Source: Clostridiales bacterium (GTDB taxonomy: Bacteria > Bacillota > Clostridia > Lachnospirales > Lachnospiraceae). From it: a stretch of DNA of 64,000 nt. The stretch is taken from the NCBI GenBank assembly GCA_015655075.1, contig JAATFT010000074.1, positions 1 to 64,000 of the forward strand, in the 5' to 3' direction. Positions 60,840 to 64,000 of the stretch are shown piece by piece (the first letter of the stretch is position 1; each line of letters opens with the position of its first letter). A program made the translations under genes and the position numbers. The notes below the pieces were generated by a model, which saw only the letters and a list, made by a program, of their open reading frames with translations, was not told the DNA's origin and made no database searches.

Positions 60840-62867
60840 TTACGTCCGGCTTTCCAAAAACAACATTCCCCGTCCGGCTATTGCAGCCTTTCCCCTGTAT
60901 AGCCGGCCACTTTCCAGGTTCTTCATATCCCCCGGAAATTCTATTACTGCTTCCTCCTCATTAAAATTAAACACGCAGTAAAGATCATTCCCTTCCAACT
61001 GTCTGCGGATTATCTCCAGCCCAAACGTCGGCAGAATCAGATTTCTTTTTACTCCAGCCCTGTCACAGGCATCTCCCAGAATTTTTTCCATAACAGTACG
61101 GCTCAATCCGGTTCCTATATAAAAAGCCGTACCTATTCTATATTCATTCCGGCTTACTACCATTTCACCTTTTTTGTAACTATCAAGGTATTCGCCGACT
61201 TTCTGCCCTGTTCCGTTTAAAAGCTCGCTCCATAAACTGTCATTACACTCCAGGATGGTGTCTGTTCCCGCCTTTACGTTCAATCGCACCTTTGCCGAAA
61301 ATTCCTTAAATACAGGTTCCGCTTCCTGCACCGTTACGCCAAACAAATCATTAAGCCCTGCCGGAAGAGAGACTGTATATCCCATATTGTCAGGGTTTTT
61401 AACAGAGGTTAAGAAGGTTGAAACCAGTACGCCGCCTTCTGCTACAAATTTTTTCAACTTCTCCTGCGTTTCTTTCGACATAATAATTGCCGCAGGCAAA
61501 ATTACTGTCTTATATTTCTTAAAATCTGCCTGAAAAGAGACCACATCCGCTCCTACTCCCATTCCGGCCAGTATGTCGTAAAGTTCGTTTATATAACGGA
61601 TATATTCAAAATCCGGAGAATTGACGGGCTTAATTTTAAGGGCCCAATGGCAGTCATAATCAAAGCACAGCGCTACCTCATTCCTGATTTCCGACTTTTC
61701 CAGAAAATTTAGTTTTTTTAAAATTTCAGCCGTTTCCTGCATCTCATAATACCTTCTTCTCGGCACGCCATCCATATCTACAATTGCATAATTAAGCTGT
61801 TCTGCTCCCCCTGGGAAGGTACGGAATTGGAAATGCAGTAGCATATCCGCACCACAAACCATGGAATGAACCGCTGCCTGTTTGATTGCCCCCGGCGCAG
61901 ACTGTGGCCGTCCCTCCCCGCCTAATTTGTGCCCGCCGCCGGAAGTAAATTCCAGAACCCAAAAGCGCATTCCTTCTTTCATTCCTCTGGCAAAGGCATA
62001 CGGAAACGTCCCTATCTTCCCCGTTCTTAAGGAAGGATAATAGTCAAATGCAAAGCAGTCCAGTTCCTTGCTGCTTTCATAATAATTTATGCTGTTGGTA
62101 GCCAGCCCTGTGGTATTGGTGGTTACCACCCTATCGGTATATTTCCGCAGCTTTTCAGCCTGGATATTCTGATATTCAATCTGGGTTTCGCTGGAAAAAC
62201 GCTCAAAATCCAAACGGATCGATGGGCCTTCGTTAAATCGGGGTACCTTTTGCTCTGCGCCGTTTTCTAGGGCATTAACAGGGGGAAATACTTCATCGAA
62301 ATCATGATACTCCTGGGACCAGAAGATAGAGCCGCTCCTTCTGTTAAATTCTTTGATGGTATGGTATTTTGACTTCATCCAGACCTGGAATTTCTTTGTA
62401 CAAACCGGACAATGGCAGCGTCCTGTATATTCCTGGGCCGGTTCATTGTCGATCTGGAACCCGATAACATAAGGATTTTTTCCGAACCGCTCGCCGATTT
62501 TTTCTGCAATGCGGCGGCTGTATTCCCGATAAGTTTCATTATTATAGCAATAATGACGTCTGCCGCCGAAGGGGCGGGTCACACCCCGGTTATCTACATA
62601 CAAAATATCCGGATGCTTTTTTACCATCCAAACAGGCGGGCAGGCTGTAGGTGTACATAGGACGGAGCTGACCCCGGCCTTTCCCAGTTTATTGACCACG
62701 CCCTCCAGCCAAGCAAAGTCAAAGACATCCTCCTGGGGTTCCATCCTGCACCAAGCAAATTCTCCCATTCTTACGGTATTAATTCCGGATTTCTTCAGTA
62801 AATCCAGATCATGAGCCAGCTCCTGCTCATTTTTATGTTCCGGGTAATATGATACTCCATAAAACAT
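60840..62867 (-). CDS. Beta-galactosidase, glycoside hydrolase family 42
   Basis: A 675-residue cytoplasmic beta-galactosidase. The N-terminal barrel starts MFYGVSYYPEH and NTVRMGEFAWCRMEP; the acid/base Glu is in FQIDNEPAQEY; the zinc-type Cys cluster GRCHCPVCTKKF is present; the second Glu is in RFWVLEFTSGGG. A trimerisation domain (from about 390) and a small C-terminal beta domain follow. It has no signal peptide. It lies downstream of the solute-binding protein gene on the same strand, with a terminator between, suggesting use of an imported galactoside. Confidence 0.9.
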   Translation of the reverse strand: MFYGVSYYPEHKNEQELAHDLDLLKKSGINTVRMGEFAWCRMEPQEDVFDFAWLEGVVNKLGKAGVSSVLCTPTACPPVWMVKKHPDILYVDNRGVTRPFGGRRHYCYNNETYREYSRRIAEKIGERFGKNPYVIGFQIDNEPAQEYTGRCHCPVCTKKFQVWMKSKYHTIKEFNRRSGSIFWSQEYHDFDEVFPPVNALENGAEQKVPRFNEGPSIRLDFERFSSETQIEYQNIQAEKLRKYTDRVVTTNTTGLATNSINYYESSKELDCFAFDYYPSLRTGKIGTFPYAFARGMKEGMRFWVLEFTSGGGHKLGGEGRPQSAPGAIKQAAVHSMVCGADMLLHFQFRTFPGGAEQLNYAIVDMDGVPRRRYYEMQETAEILKKLNFLEKSEIRNEVALCFDYDCHWALKIKPVNSPDFEYIRYINELYDILAGMGVGADVVSFQADFKKYKTVILPAAIIMSKETQEKLKKFVAEGGVLVSTFLTSVKNPDNMGYTVSLPAGLNDLFGVTVQEAEPVFKEFSAKVRLNVKAGTDTILECNDSLWSELLNGTGQKVGEYLDSYKKGEMVVSRNEYRIGTAFYIGTGLSRTVMEKILGDACDRAGVKRNLILPTFGLEIIRRQLEGNDLYCVFNFNEEEAVIEFPGDMKNLESGRLYRGKAAIAGRGMLFLESRT

Positions 62868-62897
62868 ATTGCATCCTTCTTTCCTATTTTATTCCGT

Positions 62898-62954
62898 AAA
62901 AGGGCCTCTGCCACCGTCCCGCCTTTCATAGGGCGGTAACGCAGAGACCTTTTT
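62898..62954 (-). terminator. Terminator after the solute-binding protein gene
   Basis: A long stem formed by GGGCCTCTGCCACCGTCCCGCC-type and GGGCGGTAACGCAGAGACC arms, read on the minus strand and followed by TTTT; T5 also follows on the plus strand. It would separate the binding-protein gene from the GH42 gene, or limit read-through to it. Confidence 0.7.
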
Positions 62955-62975
62955 CACCGGTTACTTTATAAGCAA

Positions 62976-64000
62976 TTATTTGATACTGTCATAGTAATCC
63001 TGATATATTTTTACATATTCTGCCGCACCAAGACGTTCGATTTCAGTAAAATATGCATCCAGTTCATTCAGAGATCTGGCTCCGGTTATAAATTTAGCGG
63101 ATTCCTGCTCTGCATATTCCTTCACTATTGTGAGGAGATTTGCAGCCTTTAAAGCAGTTTCCTGATCAAGATATACAACACTGGGATAACCATTCTGTAC
63201 ATAAGGCTTCAGAGTTTCTCCCAAAGCAATTCTAAAATGCATCTCACCGTCCGTCAGGGTCTTACGCAGTTGGGAGGGATCGTCCATTGTAGAAGTATCC
63301 GGATAACCGTCATCCAGCTGTTCCTGCGTCCATCCTGCCAGCTGTTCCTTTACCAGAGTACTGTTGGCGCTGCCCAGTCCCAACAGCTTAAAGCTCCATA
63401 GAGCAACTTTCTTATTAATAAAATCGCCCTTGTTGGAGTATAAATCAGGATTTTCTGTCACATCAATCCAGGTTACCGCCTTGGTATCCGGATCAATTTC
63501 AAAGCCCTTTACCATATCATATAGATAATCTGTCTGAGTGCTTGCAGGACCACTGGTTGAAAATTCATAGTTCTGTCCGTCTTTTCCGAAGAACCAATCT
63601 GCAAATGCGAGCGCCAGTTCCGGATTTTCACATTTCGCACTTACTACAAAGTTGCCTGCATTAATAGAAGTGGTACTTGCCGGCCACATAGGCTCCTTTT
63701 CATAGGAACTGGTCAGCGGCTTTCCACCCCACCACGGAGAAAAATCAGATTTAAATGCGAAAGGTGCCTGCGCCAGTACACCTACCCGGTCTTCCGATGC
63801 AATCGCATCGGAGGTTGCATTATCTGTAGTATAGAAATCCGGATCCATTAGTCCTTCCGAATAAATGGTATTCATAGTCTTTAAATATTCACCATATGCT
63901 TCCCTATCTGCTACAGGAAGAACAACTTTATCGTTTCTTAATGAAATGGATAAGCCCTTAGGGTCTGTTGTGTTGTAACCATAAGCGTTCAGGACAACCA
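62976..64000 (-). CDS. Extracellular solute-binding protein, sugar-type (5' end outside window)
   Basis: The C-terminal ~341 residues of a family-1 ABC binding protein of the LplA/YtcQ type, which are usually ~550 residues. The frame is open to the edge of the window (ending with VVLNAYGYNTTDPKGLSISL at its left), so the ATG at 63875 is internal. Typical blocks are KCENPELALAFADWFFGKDG, WPASTTSINAGNFVVSAK and the C-terminal YVKIYQDYYDSIK. The neighbouring beta-galactosidase suggests an oligosaccharide or galactoside ligand (inference). Lipobox and signal peptide lie outside the window. Confidence 0.85.
   Translation of the reverse strand, partial: VVLNAYGYNTTDPKGLSISLRNDKVVLPVADREAYGEYLKTMNTIYSEGLMDPDFYTTDNATSDAIASEDRVGVLAQAPFAFKSDFSPWWGGKPLTSSYEKEPMWPASTTSINAGNFVVSAKCENPELALAFADWFFGKDGQNYEFSTSGPASTQTDYLYDMVKGFEIDPDTKAVTWIDVTENPDLYSNKGDFINKKVALWSFKLLGLGSANSTLVKEQLAGWTQEQLDDGYPDTSTMDDPSQLRKTLTDGEMHFRIALGETLKPYVQNGYPSVVYLDQETALKAANLLTIVKEYAEQESAKFITGARSLNELDAYFTEIERLGAAEYVKIYQDYYDSIK

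Noticed and set aside
1..64000. tRNA, rRNA, prophage, integrase or transposase genes
   Set aside because: None could be recognised on either strand.

Overview
The window looks like chromosomal DNA of an anaerobic, spore-forming, low-to-moderate GC Firmicute, most like a Lachnospiraceae-type Clostridium relative. The support is an alpha/beta small acid-soluble spore protein with its germination-protease site, a DUF4364/DUF1385/DegV/YgjP gene set, an ECF vitamin-type transporter, many AAGGAGG-type ribosome sites, and the housekeeping orders tig-clpP-clpX-lon-engB and rho-rpmE-DUF1385-prmC-prfA. There are no rRNA, tRNA, CRISPR, phage or transposase genes.

Layout. (1) 1-2.9 kb: an interspersed repeat, a GNAT acetyltransferase, a frameshifted second GNAT, and a LysR regulator. 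(2) 2.9-10.5 kb: a divergent operon with a structured leader encoding a four-part PotABCD-type ABC importer, adenine deaminase and an SAH/MTA-deaminase-like amidohydrolase; this is probably a purine or aminopurine uptake and deamination unit under the LysR protein. (3) 10.5-14.1 kb: a broken SDR gene, a YoeB/YefM-like toxin-antitoxin pair, DegV, a PNPOx-like protein and a YgjP metalloprotease. (4) 14.2-21.2 kb: a decayed purine/molybdenum-hydroxylase locus. It holds a guanine deaminase with an internal deletion and frameshift, a TetR regulator, moaA, an XdhC-like protein, a C-terminal ygfK fragment, an apparently intact diaminopropionate ammonia-lyase (ygeX), and remnants of a D-aminoacylase-like hydrolase and a [2Fe-2S] hydroxylase subunit. 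The mix resembles the anaerobic uric-acid/purine degradation clusters known from E. coli and gut anaerobes, here largely lost. (5) A D-Ala-D-Ala-ligase-like gene on the minus strand (21.2-22.3 kb) with an unusual repeat expansion.

(6) 22.7-33.6 kb is the most interesting part: a one-direction catabolic island. A GntR regulator is followed by an ECF transporter (S, T and two ATPases), a TrpF-like barrel protein that lacks the catalytic cysteine, a PfkB kinase, a nucleoside hydrolase, a DMT-family transporter, a HAD phosphatase, an iron alcohol dehydrogenase and a second PfkB kinase. Two matching 24-bp inverted-repeat sites, one at the gntR promoter and one before the S-component gene, look like GntR operators. 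I know of no described pathway with this composition. The simplest reading is uptake and breakdown of a nucleoside-like compound.

(7) 33.8-60.8 kb is mainly core: DJ-1-like protein, AGCS symporter, SASP, glmM, tig, clpP, clpX, lon, engB, DUF4364, rho, rpmE, DUF1385, prmC, prfA, an AraC-type regulator, map, a SpoU methyltransferase, NfeD and SPFH proteins, an LTA-synthase-like sulfatase, a patatin and ornithine carbamoyltransferase. (8) The right edge has a GH42 beta-galactosidase and the 3' part of a sugar-type solute-binding protein, both on the minus strand.

Four families of non-coding repeats are scattered through the intergenic spaces: a MITE-like ~160-bp element (5 copies), a 97-bp triple-hairpin unit (4 units at 3 places), long-stem terminator-like elements (3 copies), and a short TAGG...CCTA hairpin motif (2 close copies and 1 diverged). 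All function calls are made by eye from motifs and context. No database search was possible.
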